A stretch of DNA of 64,000 bases from Clostridia bacterium (GCA_017469265.1 JAFUGS010000003.1:1-64000); one strand, 5' to 3'; counted from the first letter of the stretch, positions 1 to 9,525 are shown. The notes: generated by a model not told the origin, from the sequence alone. Made by a program: numbers and translations.

Positions 1-191
1 AACATGTTTGATCTGGTATTCCTGTGCTGTTCGAATTTGCGGATCCCATTACCAAATCGTCCGGAGGTGGTTCAGACGTTATGAATCATGCAGGATCAGG
101 CGCTCGGGCACCCACATTCATGCCCGATGCCTCATTTTTTTGCTCTCTTTTGAACGTTTTTTGCATGAACTTTAGGCGTCCATGCAGGCAT

Positions 192-229
192 AAAAAATCC
201 GGAGACCTTGCAATTTCTAAGGTCTCCGG
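192..229 (-). terminator. Intrinsic terminator after the tRNA-Met pair
   Basis: On the minus strand an 11-bp perfect stem (arms at 219-229 and 199-209, CCGGAGACCTT type) is followed by a T-run (A-run 192-197 on the plus strand). It lies directly downstream of the two tRNA genes and would end their transcript. Confidence 0.85.
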
Positions 230-233
230 TGAG

Positions 234-307
234 TGGCTCAGATAGGACTCGAACCTATGACACTCCGGGTATGAACCGAATGCTCTAGCCAGCTGAGCTA
301 CTGAGCC
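234..307 (-). tRNA. tRNA-Met (CAU), elongator type
   Basis: A 74-nt cloverleaf reads on the minus strand with acceptor GGCTCAG/CTGAGCC and T-loop TTCGAGT. The anticodon loop is TTCATAC, giving anticodon CAT. The stem lacks the three G-C pairs of an initiator and the first acceptor pair is G-C, so elongator Met is the best call. A lysidine-modified Ile2 tRNA also has a CAT gene anticodon and is not excluded. CCA is not encoded. It is the second gene of a two-tRNA transcript. Confidence 0.9.
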
Positions 308-313
308 ATGTGG

Positions 314-387
314 TTGCGGGGGTGGGACTTGAACCCACGACCTCCGGGTTATGAGCCCGACGAGCTGCCAAACTGCTCCACCCCGCG
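314..387 (-). tRNA. Initiator tRNA-fMet (CAU)
   Basis: A 74-nt cloverleaf with 5' end CGCGGGG and 3' acceptor strand CCCCGCA. The first pair is therefore a C1-A72 mismatch, the hallmark of bacterial initiator tRNA. The anticodon loop CTCATAA sits on a stem rich in G-C pairs (TCGGG/CCCGG), the second initiator hallmark. It is the first gene of the two-tRNA unit, separated from the elongator tRNA by 6 nt. Confidence 0.95.
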
Positions 388-416
388 TCATCCCGCTGTT
401 TCAAGCGGCAAAGCGT

Positions 417-445
417 AATATACACCAACTTGCCGTTTCTGTCAA
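417..445 (-). promoter_or_regulatory. Promoter of the tRNA-Met operon
   Basis: The minus strand reads TTGACA (440-445), a 17-bp spacer, then TATATT (417-422). This is a near-perfect housekeeping promoter about 30 bp upstream of the initiator tRNA. Confidence 0.85.
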
Positions 446-494
446 GCATTTTTTATCCGATTTTCCGCCTGACATTTCCGGCGCGCCGGGGGCT

Positions 495-1274
495 TCAGCT
501 CCAGGGGCCCTGCTCCAGCGGCACAACCTCCTCCTTCTCATTCAGCCAGTAGGCCTTATGCCGTTCATCCAGGGCTCCCTCCTGACGGACGAACCGCTCC
601 GGCGGCACGTGCAGCCCGATGGGGCCGCCGGCGCGGATGATCCGCGCGTAGTCCTGAACGCTGGTCAGCTTTTCCTCCAGCGCGACCCCAAAAAGCTGCG
701 CCGCGGGAGAGTGGTGGTTGTCGCTCCCCGCGGTCATCAGAAGACCCTTCGCCCGCGCGTAAGCATAGGCCCGGGCGTCGTCCACCGGATCATTCCCGGC
801 GTTGGCCGCTTCCACGCCGTCCGCGAAAAGCTCCCCTACCCGGATGATATCCATATATCCCCGCATCCGGAAGGGATGGGCCTGAATCACCGCGCCGCCG
901 GCCCGGTGAACCTCCTCCAGCTGCTGCCGGCGCGTCCAGTGCTCCAGCTCGGGATGCGCCTTCATGTATTCCTTCGTCAGACCATAGATCAGGTATTCAT
1001 CGTGGTCATAGTTCTGCTCCAGGCCGAAGAAAACATCCAGACCCACCTTCAGGCCTTCCTCCAGCGCGTCCTCATAGCCCCGGAAGAACAGATCAATCCG
1101 CTTCTCCCAGGGCAGATCCCGGGGAACGCAGGTGTTTCCGCCGAAAAAGTGATCGGTCACAATGATGCCGGTAAACCCCTGATCCTTATAAAAATGGACA
1201 TGCTCCTTCCCGGTGCTGACCCCGCAGGCGCTGGCCAGGCAGGTGTGCATATGCGTCTCGTACAGATAACTCAC
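495..1274 (-). CDS. PHP-domain phosphoesterase
   Basis: A 259-residue protein of the polymerase-and-histidinol-phosphatase (PHP) superfamily, which are metal-dependent phosphoesterases. It starts with the metal-binding HxH motif (ETHMHTC, residues 6-12), has TDHFF near residue 40, a central IQAHP and a late GSDNHH, all standard PHP ligands. The substrate cannot be read from sequence. It is the last gene in line with the histidine operon, 89 bp after hisK. It may be cotranscribed and could be a backup phosphatase, but it is clearly divergent from hisK. No U-run terminator is visible after it. Confidence 0.8.
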   Translation of the reverse strand: MSYLYETHMHTCLASACGVSTGKEHVHFYKDQGFTGIIVTDHFFGGNTCVPRDLPWEKRIDLFFRGYEDALEEGLKVGLDVFFGLEQNYDHDEYLIYGLTKEYMKAHPELEHWTRRQQLEEVHRAGGAVIQAHPFRMRGYMDIIRVGELFADGVEAANAGNDPVDDARAYAYARAKGLLMTAGSDNHHSPAAQLFGVALEEKLTSVQDYARIIRAGGPIGLHVPPERFVRQEGALDERHKAYWLNEKEEVVPLEQGPWS

Positions 1275-1363
1275 GAAATCAGAACCCTCCGTTTCCGCAG
1301 GGAATCATATCACAATCTGGTCTCCGGCCGCAACCTCAGATTTCCGGGGAATCGTCCAATCCT

Positions 1364-2104
1364 TCAGATTTCCGGAAGGAAGCGGTCAAAGGCAAAAGCG
1401 ATGTCTTCCTTCCGGTGGGCGTCGCTGGAAAGGATCAGCTTCGCGCCGCGGCCAAGCAGATATGCCCGGATCGGCTTCGCGGGATACGCGTCCGTCCGGT
1501 ATCCCCGGGAGATGGCGCCGGTGTTCACCTCGAAGGGCTTCCCGGTCCGCAGCAGCGCTTCCGCCGCGGCCTGCCAGGCGGCGGTGTACCGCGGATGGCT
1601 CACGTCGAACCAGTTTTCCCGCTCATTGAACTTCGTCACCAGGTCAAAGTGGCCGATAATGTCGCATTTCGTCTTCCGAACCACGTCCGCTTCCACCTGA
1701 TAGTAGGCTTCCGCCAGGGCGTACCAGTCCCCGGCGAAGTACTTCCGGCAGTCCGCCTCCAGCTTTTCCGGCGTCCAGTCCACACACATCCGGTGTCCGT
1801 CCGGCATGCGGACCCAGTGGACGGAGCCGATCACATAGTCATACGCCGGGCCCTCCTCCGAGTAATAGTCCCGCTCCAGCCCGCAGCGGATCTCGATGAT
1901 GCCGGCGTATTTTTTCTTCAGCCGCCGCATTTCCGCCCGGTAGGCTTCCTCGTTTTCCGGCAGCATGCTGGCGTCGTCCATCTCCACGAAGGAATGCTCG
2001 GAGAGGCCGATGCGCTTCAATCCCTTCCGGATGCCTTCCGCCACCATTTCCTCCGGCGGGTGCTTTCCGTCGGAGAAGGTGGAATGCATATGCAGGTCAA
2101 ACAT
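1364..2104 (-). CDS. hisK: Histidinol-phosphatase, PHP type
   Basis: Dephosphorylates histidinol phosphate to histidinol, the step before HisD. The 246-residue PHP protein opens with [13 protein letters not shown] (HxH metal ligands), and has SEHSF near residue 38, GSVH in the middle, IGHFD, and SSDAHR near the C terminus, the usual set of PHP metal ligands. Length fits the HisK/HisJ family. Its start overlaps the end of hisIE by 8 bp. Because the HisB here is the short dehydratase only, this gene supplies the phosphatase needed to complete the pathway. Confidence 0.9.
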   Translation of the reverse strand: MFDLHMHSTFSDGKHPPEEMVAEGIRKGLKRIGLSEHSFVEMDDASMLPENEEAYRAEMRRLKKKYAGIIEIRCGLERDYYSEEGPAYDYVIGSVHWVRMPDGHRMCVDWTPEKLEADCRKYFAGDWYALAEAYYQVEADVVRKTKCDIIGHFDLVTKFNERENWFDVSHPRYTAAWQAAAEALLRTGKPFEVNTGAISRGYRTDAYPAKPIRAYLLGRGAKLILSSDAHRKEDIAFAFDRFLPEI

Positions 2105-2753
2105 CGCCGGTCATCTTCTCCTGCTTCACCTTGTGGTCGATGACATGGCGGCGGGCCAGCTCGTCCCGGATCTCCTCCAGGCTGATGCCCGCCTCCACCA
2201 TCAGCACCATCACATGATAGGCCAGGTCCGCGATTTCATAAACCGTTTCCTTTTTGTCCTGATCCTTGGCGGCGATGATCACCTCCGTGGATTCTTCCCC
2301 CACCTTTTTCAGGATTTTATCCAGGCCCTTCTCAAACAGATAGGTGGTGTAGGAGCCTTCCTTCTTCTCGGTTTTCCGGCCCCGGATCAGATCCATCAGT
2401 CCTGCGTAGGTGAAGTCCCCCAGGGACTCGCTGATATACACGGGATCGTTGAAGCAGCTGTCCGTGCCCAGGTGACAGGCGGGACCGTCCTTCTCCACCA
2501 CCACCACCAGCGCGTCCCGGTCGCAGTCCGCGGTGATGGAAACAATATGCTGATAGTTGCCGCTGGTTTCACCCTTCAGCCACAGCTCCTGCCGGCTGCG
2601 GCTCCAGAAGCAGGTCAGCCCCTTCTCCATGGAAATCCGGAGGCTTTCCCGGTTCATGTACGCCAGGGTCAGCACGCTCCGGCTCTTCGCGTCCACCACG
2701 ATGGCGGGAATCAGCCCTTTTTCGTCAAATTTCAGTTCCTCAATCCCAATCAT
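2097..2753 (-). CDS. hisIE: Bifunctional phosphoribosyl-AMP cyclohydrolase / phosphoribosyl-ATP diphosphatase
   Basis: Catalyses steps 2 and 3 of histidine synthesis in one chain of 218 residues. The N-terminal HisI half carries [18 protein letters not shown] and DCDRDALV (metal and substrate sites). The C-terminal HisE half carries [12 protein letters not shown] and the helical all-alpha NTP-PPase core, with a [10 protein letters not shown] stretch. The start follows hisF by 67 bp, the largest gap in the operon, with no terminator in it. HisI and HisE order and total length match the standard Gram-positive fusion. Confidence 0.95.
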   Translation of the reverse strand: MIGIEELKFDEKGLIPAIVVDAKSRSVLTLAYMNRESLRISMEKGLTCFWSRSRQELWLKGETSGNYQHIVSITADCDRDALVVVVEKDGPACHLGTDSCFNDPVYISESLGDFTYAGLMDLIRGRKTEKKEGSYTTYLFEKGLDKILKKVGEESTEVIIAAKDQDKKETVYEIADLAYHVMVLMVEAGISLEEIRDELARRHVIDHKVKQEKMTGDV

Positions 2754-2820
2754 GCTTCTTCGCTCCTGTCATCCTTTTATGTGCTGTTTCACAGGGCCGT
2801 CTTTCGGCCGCCCCTTTTCC

Positions 2821-3579
2821 TCAGATCCGGACCGGGATTCCCTGCCGCCGCATCTCCTGTTTCAGATCGGAAATGCGAACTTCCCCGAAGTGGAAGATGG
2901 AGGCGGCCAGTCCCGCGTCCACCCCGGGAATCCGCCGGAACAGGGTCAGGAAGTCGTCGATGGCGCCGGCGCCGCCGCTGGCGATGACGGGCACCTTCAC
3001 GATATTGCAGACCTGTTCCAGCATCTCCAGATCAAAGCCCTGTTTCACGCCGTCGGTATCGATGGAGTTGACCACCACTTCCCCCGCGCCGTCCCCGACG
3101 CAGCGGCGGATCCATTCCAGCGCCTCCATGCCCGTGTTTTCCCGGCCGCCCCGGGCAAACACGCGGAACACGCCGTCCACCCGCTTCACATCCACGCTGA
3201 GCACCACGCACTGATCCCCGTATTTCTTCGCCGCCCGCCCTACCAGGGAGGGATCCCGGATGGCCCCGGAGTTGACGGAAACCTTGTCCGCGCCGCATTT
3301 CAGCACCCGATCAAAATCCGCCACCGTGTTGATGCCGCCCCCCACCGTCAGGGGGATGAACACCTGCCGGGCGGTTTCCGTCAGGATGTCCGTGAAAAGC
3401 GCCCGTCCCTCCGCCGAAGCGGTGATGTCATAGAACACCAGCTCATCCGCGCCGCTTTCACTGTACATTCGGGCCAGCCTTACCGGGGAATCCACGTCCC
3501 CCAGGCCCTGAAAGTGGATCCCCTTGACCACCCGTCCGTCCCGGACGTCCAGGCAGGGAATAATTCTTTTGGTTATCAT
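2821..3579 (-). CDS. hisF: Imidazole glycerol phosphate synthase, cyclase subunit
   Basis: HisF is the (beta/alpha)8 subunit that takes ammonia from HisH and PRFAR to make imidazole glycerol phosphate and AICAR. The 252-residue protein begins ITKRIIPCLDVRDGRVVKG, with the catalytic Asp in CLDV and phosphate-binding loops near TVGGG and ASGGAG. Length and motifs are canonical. The start codon overlaps the hisA stop (ATGA), suggesting translational coupling. Confidence 0.97.
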   Translation of the reverse strand: MITKRIIPCLDVRDGRVVKGIHFQGLGDVDSPVRLARMYSESGADELVFYDITASAEGRALFTDILTETARQVFIPLTVGGGINTVADFDRVLKCGADKVSVNSGAIRDPSLVGRAAKKYGDQCVVLSVDVKRVDGVFRVFARGGRENTGMEALEWIRRCVGDGAGEVVVNSIDTDGVKQGFDLEMLEQVCNIVKVPVIASGGAGAIDDFLTLFRRIPGVDAGLAASIFHFGEVRISDLKQEMRRQGIPVRI

Positions 3580-4289
3580 TTTCCCTCCTCAATGGCTTCC
3601 CGCAGGGAGATGGCGCCGGTATACCAGGCCTTGCCGATAATGGCGCCGTACAGGTTCAGCCGCCGCAGGGCCTGCACATCCTCCAGGGAGGAGACTCCGC
3701 CGCTGGCGGTGATCCGCAGATCCAGTTCCCTTCCCAGCTGTTCGTAAAGCGCCCGGTTTGTCCCCCGCATGGCGCCGTCCCGGCTGATGTCCGTGCAGAT
3801 CAGGGTCCGGACCCCCATCTCCGCCATTTTCCGGCAGAAATCCAGAAAAGGCAGGCCGGAGTCCTCCGTCCAGCCCTGGACGGAAACATATCCGTCCCGG
3901 ATGTCCACGCCCACAGCGATCCGCTCGCCCCAGGCGGCCAGCGCCCGGGCCAGGAAATCCGGATCCCGCACCGCGGCGGTCCCCAGGATGACCCGGTCCA
4001 GCCCGCTGTCCAGGTATTTCCGAACCGTCTCCATGCTGCGGATGCCGCCGCCGATTTCACAGAAAAGGCCGGTCTCCCGCTTCAGCTTCCGCACCGTTTC
4101 CAGGTTCGGCGTGGTGCCGTCCCGGGCGCCCTCCAGGTCCACCAGGTGCGCATGGGTGGCGCCCTCCGCGGCAAACTGTCGTCCGATCTCCTCCGGATGC
4201 TCGCTGTAAACCGTCATCTGACGGTAGTCCCCCTTCAGCAGGCGGACCGCCTTTCCCTCATACAGGTCAATCGCGGGAAAAATGATCAT
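3576..4289 (-). CDS. hisA: ProFAR isomerase (phosphoribosylformimino-AICAR-P isomerase)
   Basis: A 237-residue TIM-barrel isomerase that opens ProFAR to PRFAR for HisF/HisH. It starts IIFPAIDLYEGKAVRL, with the catalytic Asp of the AIDL motif, and has EIGGGIRS and ITASGGVSS phosphate loops. Flanked by ATGA overlaps with both hisH and hisF, inside the his operon. Confidence 0.96.
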   Translation of the reverse strand: MIIFPAIDLYEGKAVRLLKGDYRQMTVYSEHPEEIGRQFAAEGATHAHLVDLEGARDGTTPNLETVRKLKRETGLFCEIGGGIRSMETVRKYLDSGLDRVILGTAAVRDPDFLARALAAWGERIAVGVDIRDGYVSVQGWTEDSGLPFLDFCRKMAEMGVRTLICTDISRDGAMRGTNRALYEQLGRELDLRITASGGVSSLEDVQALRRLNLYGAIIGKAWYTGAISLREAIEEGK

Positions 4290-4927
4290 GCTTCTTTCTC
4301 CGTTTCGCAGAAGGCTTTCAGGATATTCAGTCCCACCGTTCCGCTCTTTTCCGGATGGAACTGGCAGCCGAACACGTTTTCACGCTGCACACAGGCGGTC
4401 AGCCATGTGCCGTACTCCGTGTCCGCCGCCAGCGCGTCATCGCAGTCCGTCGCGGCGTAGGAATGGACAAAGTAGACATAGTCCCCTTCCTGAATGTAGC
4501 GGAAAAGGGGGCTGGCCTGGCGGAACCGCAGCGCGTTCCACCCCATCTGGGGGATTTTCAGCTTCCCCTCCGGGTCCGCGCCGCAATCGTCCAGGATGCC
4601 CCGGATGGGGCGCACCGTGCCCTTCAGCAGGCCCAGGCCGCTGTGTTCGCCGTATTCCAGGCTTTTTTCGAAAAGCAGCTGCATGCCCAGGCAGATGCCC
4701 ATCAGGGGCGTTCCCCTTTGGGCAATTTCCCGCGTCACCCCGTCCAGGCCGCCGGCGCGGAGCCGGGCGGCCGCGTCCGCGAAGGCGCCGACCCCGGGCA
4801 GAATCACCCGGTCCGCGGCCCGGATCGCCTCCGGATCTGCCGTGACCAGGGGATGCTCCCCCAGGGCTTCCAGGCTGCTCCGCAGGGAGAAAAGGTTGCC
4901 CACGCCGTAATCCACAATCGCCGTCAT
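4286..4927 (-). CDS. hisH: Imidazole glycerol phosphate synthase, glutaminase subunit
   Basis: Class I glutamine amidotransferase that feeds ammonia to HisF. The 213-residue protein has IVDYGVGNLFSL at the N terminus, the oxyanion and nucleophile region PLMGICLGMQLLFE with the catalytic Cys, and the C-terminal catalytic His-Glu pair in CQFHPEKSG. Its start lies 3 bp after the hisB stop, and its stop overlaps the hisA start. Confidence 0.96.
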   Translation of the reverse strand: MTAIVDYGVGNLFSLRSSLEALGEHPLVTADPEAIRAADRVILPGVGAFADAAARLRAGGLDGVTREIAQRGTPLMGICLGMQLLFEKSLEYGEHSGLGLLKGTVRPIRGILDDCGADPEGKLKIPQMGWNALRFRQASPLFRYIQEGDYVYFVHSYAATDCDDALAADTEYGTWLTACVQRENVFGCQFHPEKSGTVGLNILKAFCETEKEA

Positions 4928-4930
4928 TTT

Positions 4931-5518
4931 TTACAGGATTCCTTTCGTTGATGGGATTTCCCCTTCCAGCGCCGGATCAATCTCCACCGCTTCCTTCAGG
5001 GCCCGGGCCGCGCTCTTGAACGCGCCTTCGATGATATGGTGGCTGTTGCTCCCCGCCATCTGGCAAAGATGCAGGGTGCACCTGGCGTTCCGCGTGAAGC
5101 CCAGGAAGAACTCCTCCACCAGCTCCGTGTCGAAGGCGCCCACCTTTTCGGTGGGAATCTTCAACCCGTAGCCCAGGCAGTCCCGGCCGCTGAGGTCCAC
5201 CGCGGTCAGGATCAGACTTTCATCCATCGGCAGCAGCCGCTGGCCGTAACGGCGGATGCCCTTCCGGTCTCCCAGAGCCTGATCGAAGGCCTGCCCCAGG
5301 GCGATGCCGATGTCCTCCACGCTGTGGTGGTCATCCACCCATATATCCCCCCTGCAGGTTACCTGCAGGTCAAACCGGCCATGCCTGGCAAAGAGCTCCA
5401 GCATATGGTTCAGAAAGCCCACCCCGGTATCCATCTGATACGTCCCGGTGCCGTCCAGGTTCAATGTAATCCGGATATCCGTCTCCCCGGTTTTCCGCGT
5501 AATCTCCGCCGTTCTCAT
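4931..5518 (-). CDS. hisB: Imidazoleglycerol-phosphate dehydratase
   Basis: Manganese-dependent dehydratase acting after HisF/HisH. The protein has 195 residues, the size of the monofunctional enzyme with no fused N-terminal phosphatase. Metal ligands are visible in DDHHSVED (about residues 62-69) and in SNSHHIIEGAFK (about 158-169). LNHMLELFARHG is also conserved. The start overlaps the hisC stop (ATGA). Confidence 0.96.
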   Translation of the reverse strand: MRTAEITRKTGETDIRITLNLDGTGTYQMDTGVGFLNHMLELFARHGRFDLQVTCRGDIWVDDHHSVEDIGIALGQAFDQALGDRKGIRRYGQRLLPMDESLILTAVDLSGRDCLGYGLKIPTEKVGAFDTELVEEFFLGFTRNARCTLHLCQMAGSNSHHIIEGAFKSAARALKEAVEIDPALEGEIPSTKGIL

Positions 5519-6579
5519 TTCTTCTCCTCCAACAGTCCCCGTACGGTTTCCACCAGGGTCTCCATCTGCTCCCGGGTCCCGATGGAAATCCGGCTCCAGT
5601 CCCGGATCCGGTCCTGGTCAAACCAGCGGATCAGGATGCCCGCTTCCCGCAGCCGATCCCGCAGCGCGCTGCCGGGGAAGGCGGGATGCTTCACAAAAAG
5701 GAAGTTCGCGCGGCTGTCCGTGGTCTCAAACCCCAGCGCCGTCAGCGCGGAGCGCGTCCAGGTCCTCGTTTCGCGGATCCGGCGGACGTTCTCCTGATTG
5801 TATTCGTCCCGCTCCAGGCAGGCCGCGCCAGCCGCCTGGGCCAGCCGGTCCACGTTGTAGGGATTGGTGGCGTACTGCATGGTCTTCAGATCCTGAATCA
5901 GCGCTTCCGATCCCGCCGCGAAGCCCAGCCGCAGCCCCGCCAGGCTGCGGGACTTGGAAAAGGTCCGGATCACCAGCAGGTTCTCAAACTGCCCCAGCAG
6001 GGAAACCGCGCTGTCCCCGCCAAAGTCCACATAGGCTTCATCCACCACCACCACGTTGCCCGGATGATCCCGCAGGATCCGCTCAATCCCGGCCAGGGGC
6101 AGGCTCAGCCCCGTGGGCGCGTTGGGGTTGGCCAGAAAAATGGTACCCCTCGCCCACTGGTAATCCGCCGGGTTCACCGTCCAGTCCGCCCGCAGGGGAA
6201 TAACCTGGAAGGGCACCCGGTTCACCCGGGCGAAAACAGGGTAAAAGCCGTAGGTGATATCCGGAAAGAGGGCCGGGTTCGCCGCGTCGCAGAAAGCCAT
6301 GAAGGCAAAGTTCAGCGCCTCGTCGCTGCCGTTGGTCATGATCAGGTTTTCCGGCTTCAGGCCCAGCCGCTCCGCCAGGATCCGGCGCAGAGCCGCGCTC
6401 TCCGGGTCGGAATAAAGCCGCAGCTGTCCGGCTTCCCGGGCCACGGCCTCCGCTACCCACGGTCCGGGGGCATAGGGGCTTTCATTGGTGTTCAGCTTGA
6501 TGTATTTCCGCTCCCGGGGCTGTTCGCCGGGGGTGTAGGCCTCCAGGTCCCGGTACTTGTCGGAAAAGAACCGGCTCAT
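5515..6579 (-). CDS. hisC: Histidinol-phosphate aminotransferase
   Basis: PLP enzyme converting imidazole acetol phosphate to histidinol phosphate. I chose the start [11 protein letters not shown] at 6579 (354 residues). It makes an ATGA overlap with hisD and gives the family's usual N terminus, with YIKLNTNESPYAP shortly after; the longer upstream frame reads into hisD. The PLP lysine lies in FSKSRSLAGLRLGF, and NPNAPTG and VVVDEAYVDF are typical fold-type I motifs. Confidence 0.95.
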   Translation of the reverse strand: MSRFFSDKYRDLEAYTPGEQPRERKYIKLNTNESPYAPGPWVAEAVAREAGQLRLYSDPESAALRRILAERLGLKPENLIMTNGSDEALNFAFMAFCDAANPALFPDITYGFYPVFARVNRVPFQVIPLRADWTVNPADYQWARGTIFLANPNAPTGLSLPLAGIERILRDHPGNVVVVDEAYVDFGGDSAVSLLGQFENLLVIRTFSKSRSLAGLRLGFAAGSEALIQDLKTMQYATNPYNVDRLAQAAGAACLERDEYNQENVRRIRETRTWTRSALTALGFETTDSRANFLFVKHPAFPGSALRDRLREAGILIRWFDQDRIRDWSRISIGTREQMETLVETVRGLLEEKK

Positions 6580-7856
6580 GCTTCCGCCTCCCCCCGGCTC
6601 AGGGCGCTGCGGGCGTGCCCCGTCAGCCCTTCCTTCCGGGCGAAAATGGCCACGTCCTCCGCCACCCGGTTCAGCGCATCCCGGGTAAAGTAGGTATACT
6701 GGGTCTTCTTCACAAAATCGTCCACACTCAGGGGCGAGGAGAATTTCGCCGTTCCCTGGGTGGGCAGCGTATGGTTCGGGCCGGCCAGATAGTCCCCCAG
6801 GGCCTCCGGGCAGTTCCGCCCCATGAATACGGAGCCCGCGTGCCGGATGGCGTCCAGATAGTCGAAGGGCTGATCCACGCACAGCTCCAGATGCTCCGGC
6901 GCGATCTCGTTCGCCGTGTCGATGGCCGCCCGCAGATCTTTTGTCAGGATAATCTTTCCGTTGTTTTCGATGGAAGCCCGGGCGATTTCCTCCCGCTCCA
7001 GCAGGGGCAGCTGCTTTTCGATCTCCGCCCGCACCTGGGCCGCCAGCGTCTCGCTGTCCGTCACCAGCACCGCGCTGGCCAGTCTGTCATGCTCCGCCTG
7101 GCTCAGCAGGTCCGCCGCCAGGTGCCGGGGATTGCTCTTTCCGTCCGCCACGATCAGGATTTCGCTGGGGCCGGCGATCATGTCGATGCTGACCAGGCCG
7201 TAAACCTGCCGCTTGGCCTCCGCCACGAACGCGTTGCCGGGGCCCACAATCTTGTCCACCTTCGGCACGCTCTCCGTGCCGAAGGCCAGCGCCGCGATGG
7301 CCTGAGCGCCGCCGGCCTTCACAATTTTATCCGCGCCCCCCGCCCTGGCCGCCGCCAGAATGGCGGGGTTGATCTTTCCGTCCTTTCCGGGCGGGGTGGT
7401 GATCACCACCTCCGGCACCCCGGCAATCTTCGCGGGGATCAGATCCATCAGCACCGTGGAGGGATAGGCCGCGGTGCCGCCTGGCACATACAGCCCGGCC
7501 CGGTCCACGGGGATCACCTTCTGACCCATGACGATACCGTGCTCGTCGTTGATGATAAAGGAGTTCCGGACCTGCCGGCTGTGGAATTTCCGGATGTTCG
7601 CCGCCGCCTTTTCCAGCACGCGCAGAAATTCCGGCTCCACCGCCGCCATGGCCTCCGCCATTTCCTCCGGCGTCACCAGCAGGCTTTCCAGCCTGGCGCC
7701 GTCGAACTTTTCCGTATATTCCTTCAGGGCCGCGTCCCCCCGGGTGCGCACCTGGCGCAGGATCTCCGCCACCGTGTCGCTGACATCCACCGTGGGCATC
7801 GTCCGGGCAAAGATTTCCGCCGCCGGCACCTCGCCCATCTTCAGAATCCGAATCAT
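6576..7856 (-). CDS. hisD: Histidinol dehydrogenase
   Basis: Zinc enzyme that oxidises histidinol to histidine in two NAD-dependent steps, the last of the pathway. I chose the ATG at 7856 ([11 protein letters not shown], 426 residues) because it overlaps the hisG stop as ATGA and gives the canonical length. Visible motifs are [15 protein letters not shown], the [11 protein letters not shown] nucleotide region, [11 protein letters not shown], and QAEHD and NHTLPT near metal and catalytic residues. The longer open frame upstream of 7856 is out-of-frame read-through of hisG. Confidence 0.96.
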   Translation of the reverse strand: MIRILKMGEVPAAEIFARTMPTVDVSDTVAEILRQVRTRGDAALKEYTEKFDGARLESLLVTPEEMAEAMAAVEPEFLRVLEKAAANIRKFHSRQVRNSFIINDEHGIVMGQKVIPVDRAGLYVPGGTAAYPSTVLMDLIPAKIAGVPEVVITTPPGKDGKINPAILAAARAGGADKIVKAGGAQAIAALAFGTESVPKVDKIVGPGNAFVAEAKRQVYGLVSIDMIAGPSEILIVADGKSNPRHLAADLLSQAEHDRLASAVLVTDSETLAAQVRAEIEKQLPLLEREEIARASIENNGKIILTKDLRAAIDTANEIAPEHLELCVDQPFDYLDAIRHAGSVFMGRNCPEALGDYLAGPNHTLPTQGTAKFSSPLSVDDFVKKTQYTYFTRDALNRVAEDVAIFARKEGLTGHARSALSRGEAEA

Positions 7857-8500
7857 TGCTCCCGTCCCTCCAGTCCGGCCATCAGCCTTTCGACAGCCGC
7901 TCTCTTGAACTTGAATCCGCTCTTGTTGGCGATCAGCCGGGCGGAAATCGGCACAATTTCCTCCCGCACCTCCAGGTGGTTCTCCCGCAGGGTGGTACCT
8001 GTTTCCACAATGTCCACGATGACATCGCTGAGCCCCAGAATCGGGGCGATCTCGATGCTGCCGTTCAGGTGGATGATCTCGATGTCCCGGCCCATCCCGC
8101 CGTAATAATCCCGGGCGATGCGGCTGAATTTGGTGGCCACCCGCAGGGGACGCTCCGGATTCTCCCGGAAGCCCACCGGCGCGGCTACCGCCATCCGGCA
8201 CTTGCCGATGCCCAGGTCCATCAGCTCGTATACCTCCGGCCGGTATTCCAGCAGGATGTCCTTTCCGGCCACGCCGATATCCGCCGCGCCGCGGGCCACG
8301 TAAATCGCCACGTCGCTGGGCTTGACCCAGAAATAACGAACCCCCGCCTCCGGATTTTCAAAAATCAGCTTCCGGCTGCTCTCCAGGATGGACGGGCAGG
8401 GAAAGCCCGCCTGGGCGAAAAGCCCGTATACCTTCTCCCCCAGCCGTCCTTTGGGCAGCGCCACATTCAGCGTCTGCTCCGGGGAAACACGCGCTTCCAT
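7853..8500 (-). CDS. hisG: ATP phosphoribosyltransferase, short catalytic subunit
   Basis: First committed step of histidine synthesis, joining ATP and PRPP. I chose the ATG at 8500 (MEARVSPEQ, 215 residues), 2 bp after hisZ ends. LNVALPKGRLGEKV marks the N-terminal lobe, and DLGIGKCRMAVA and VETGTTLRENHL the PRPP/ATP-binding half. The C-terminal ACT-like regulatory domain of long HisG is absent. The enzyme is therefore the short form that needs HisZ, whose gene is immediately upstream. Confidence 0.95.
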   Translation of the reverse strand: MEARVSPEQTLNVALPKGRLGEKVYGLFAQAGFPCPSILESSRKLIFENPEAGVRYFWVKPSDVAIYVARGAADIGVAGKDILLEYRPEVYELMDLGIGKCRMAVAAPVGFRENPERPLRVATKFSRIARDYYGGMGRDIEIIHLNGSIEIAPILGLSDVIVDIVETGTTLRENHLEVREEIVPISARLIANKSGFKFKRAAVERLMAGLEGREQ

Positions 8501-8502
8501 CC

Positions 8503-9444
8503 TTACTTTTCCCCCTTTTCCGTCAGCCGGTCCAGCCGGTTCAGGAAAACCGCGAACCCAATGGCCCGGTCCTTCCGCCGCATCCGGCGCATGAGCGCGT
8601 CGTACTGGCCGCCGCTGAGCACCGGATCCGGGATCCCCCACAGGAAGCCCTTGAAGGCGATGCCGTTGTAATATTTCAGATCCCCCGTGGCGGAAAAATC
8701 GATCCAGATCTTTTCTTCCGCCTCCGTCCCCATAAAGCCGGCCACGCTCTGGCTCAGGCTTTGGGCAGCCTCCGCGCATCCGTTGGCCGCGGCGATCTGA
8801 CGGATGGTGGGCAGAATGGCCCGGGGCGGCCCGTAGGTCCCCAGCAGCGCCAGCAGCCCTTCCTCCGCCCCCGGGTGCAGCCCCGCGGCCCGGCAGATTT
8901 CGGAGATGCCATGCAGGTTCTTTTCCCCCGCGCAGGCCAGGATGCTTTTCCGCATCCCGTCATCCAGCGCCACCCCGTCCACCAGGGCGCTGAGCAGGTC
9001 CAGATGGCTGATTTCCAGCACATAGGACGGGCTCAGCGTCGCCAGGCTTTCCGCGGCCATCCGCAACACCTCGCTGATGACCTTTCCGTCCACCCGGCCC
9101 ATGCATTCCACGCCGACCTGCGTCTCCTCCCGGAAACCGTCCGCCCCGGCGGAAACCCGGTACACATTTTCATGATAGTATAGCTTCTGCAGCCCCTCTC
9201 CGCAATCCCGGAGATTCTTCACCATGCTCAGGGTCACGTCCGGCTTCAGCGCCATCAGCCGCCCGCCCGTGTCGGTGAAGGTGATCACCCCGTCGCTCAT
9301 GAGAAAGTCCTTGTTCCGGCTGTACAGATCGTACTCCTCAAACTTCCCCATCCGATACCGGCTGAAGCCGTGGCGATGGAACAGCTCCCGCAGCAGGAAG
9401 CCCGTCCTTTCCTTTTCCTCCAGGACCGCCTCATTGATCTCCAT
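8503..9444 (-). CDS. hisZ: ATP phosphoribosyltransferase regulatory subunit
   Basis: A 313-residue class II aminoacyl-tRNA synthetase-like protein resembling HisRS without its anticodon-binding domain. It is the obligate, feedback-sensing partner of short HisG. Motif-2-like segments are MALKPDVTLSMVK and LYYHENVYRVS, and the C-terminal motif-3-like part includes YYNGIAFKGF. It is the first gene of the operon, about 25 bp after the predicted transcription start, which leaves no room for a long leader or T-box. Confidence 0.93.
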   Translation of the reverse strand: MEINEAVLEEKERTGFLLRELFHRHGFSRYRMGKFEEYDLYSRNKDFLMSDGVITFTDTGGRLMALKPDVTLSMVKNLRDCGEGLQKLYYHENVYRVSAGADGFREETQVGVECMGRVDGKVISEVLRMAAESLATLSPSYVLEISHLDLLSALVDGVALDDGMRKSILACAGEKNLHGISEICRAAGLHPGAEEGLLALLGTYGPPRAILPTIRQIAAANGCAEAAQSLSQSVAGFMGTEAEEKIWIDFSATGDLKYYNGIAFKGFLWGIPDPVLSGGQYDALMRRMRRKDRAIGFAVFLNRLDRLTEKGEK

Positions 9445-9476
9445 CCGTGTTCACCGTCCTTTATGGATTCTTCGCC

Positions 9477-9505
9477 ATGCTACCACATTAGCGAACTAAA
9501 GTCAA
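9477..9505 (-). promoter_or_regulatory. his operon promoter P1
   Basis: The minus strand reads TTGACT (9500-9505), 17-bp spacer, TAGCAT (9477-9482). Initiation would fall near 9470, giving a leader of about 25 nt before hisZ. Confidence 0.75.
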
Positions 9506-9525
9506 TCCGGATTTTTACCGGATGA

